Source of the DNA: Chloroflexota bacterium
GTDB lineage: Bacteria; Chloroflexota; Anaerolineae; Promineifilales; Promineifilaceae
NCBI GenBank assembly: GCA_024223125.1
Contig: JAAEOP010000044.1
Location: 1 to 14,957 of the forward strand
Direction of reading: 5' to 3'
Length of the DNA: 14,957 bases
Made by a program: the position numbers and the translations under genes. The notes beneath the pieces were generated by a model. That model worked only from the letters and a program-made list of their open reading frames with translations, did no database searches and was not told the DNA's origin. Every line of letters starts with the position of its first letter. The first letter of the stretch is position 1. Shown here piece by piece: positions 14,889-14,957 of this stretch.

Positions 14889-14957
14889 AAAAAGATAGAA
14901 ATTCCGTTAATTAAGTTCATAAAGGGAATGATCTGCGTAGCATCCCCATGCAAATTA
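14889..14957 (-). other. 69-base leader upstream of the first visible gene
   Basis: This edge sequence precedes the 917-residue propeller gene. On the minus strand a short open frame ending at a TGA could be the tail of another upstream gene. A small GCAT-GGGG-ATGC inverted repeat is present. No promoter with acceptable -35/-10 spacing is seen, so the operon may begin further upstream. Confidence 0.25.

Noticed and set aside
1..14957. CRISPR arrays, tRNA or rRNA genes, insertion sequences
   Set aside because: No regularly spaced direct repeats, no cloverleaf-like segment, and no transposase or terminal inverted repeats were seen; the window is almost entirely protein-coding.

Overview
The window is a single dense block of surface-polysaccharide genes. 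Every credible gene lies on the minus strand, so transcription runs from the right edge to the left. Base composition is mixed (roughly 45-50% G+C by eye), gaps are short, and several neighbours overlap or touch. The combination is an ABC-2 polysaccharide exporter, GT4 glycosyltransferases, a soluble alkaline-phosphatase-superfamily enzyme, membrane-anchored beta-propellers with Pro/Thr-rich stalks, and a high density of the octamer ACGGCCGT. This suggests a bacterium of the Chloroflexota (Anaerolineae-like). That placement is an inference from style of content; no rRNA or marker gene is present to prove it.

In order of transcription: (i) a 917-residue anchored beta-propeller protein (14888-12135); (ii) the Wzm-like permease (12045-11131) and Wzt-like ATPase with a C-terminal cargo-binding-type domain (11117-9846); (iii) a short ORF resembling the C-terminal half of a sulfotransferase, lacking the PAPS-binding half (9867-9430); (iv) a cytosolic type I phosphodiesterase/nucleotide pyrophosphatase-like enzyme (9337-7655); (v) a GT4 glycosyltransferase (7645-6620); (vi) a second anchored propeller protein of 495 residues (6572-5085); (vii) a GT4 enzyme (5085-3793), a small protein-kinase-fold gene (3796-2930) and two more GT4 enzymes (2922-1747 and 1727-531); (viii) the N-terminal part of a polytopic membrane protein of the O-antigen ligase/polymerase type, which runs off the left edge (528-1).

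The likely joint task is synthesis and export of a cell-surface glycan. GT4 enzymes assemble a lipid-linked glycan on the cytoplasmic face, Wzm/Wzt exports it, and the ligase/polymerase-like protein joins or polymerises it outside. The two propeller proteins are predicted to sit on the outer face of the membrane and may bind the glycan. The kinase-fold protein and the phosphodiesterase may add, remove or regulate phosphate-containing groups; this is inference.

The most notable observations are: both propeller proteins are built from a regular seven-unit module with Asp-boxes always in units 3-5, and the larger protein carries two such modules; a protein-kinase-like gene is coupled by an ATGA overlap into a glycosyltransferase run; the palindrome ACGGCCGT occurs 16 times in 15 kb; and there is a decayed-looking sulfotransferase piece. 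No tRNA, rRNA, CRISPR array, transposase or gene-free stretch over 300 bases was seen.
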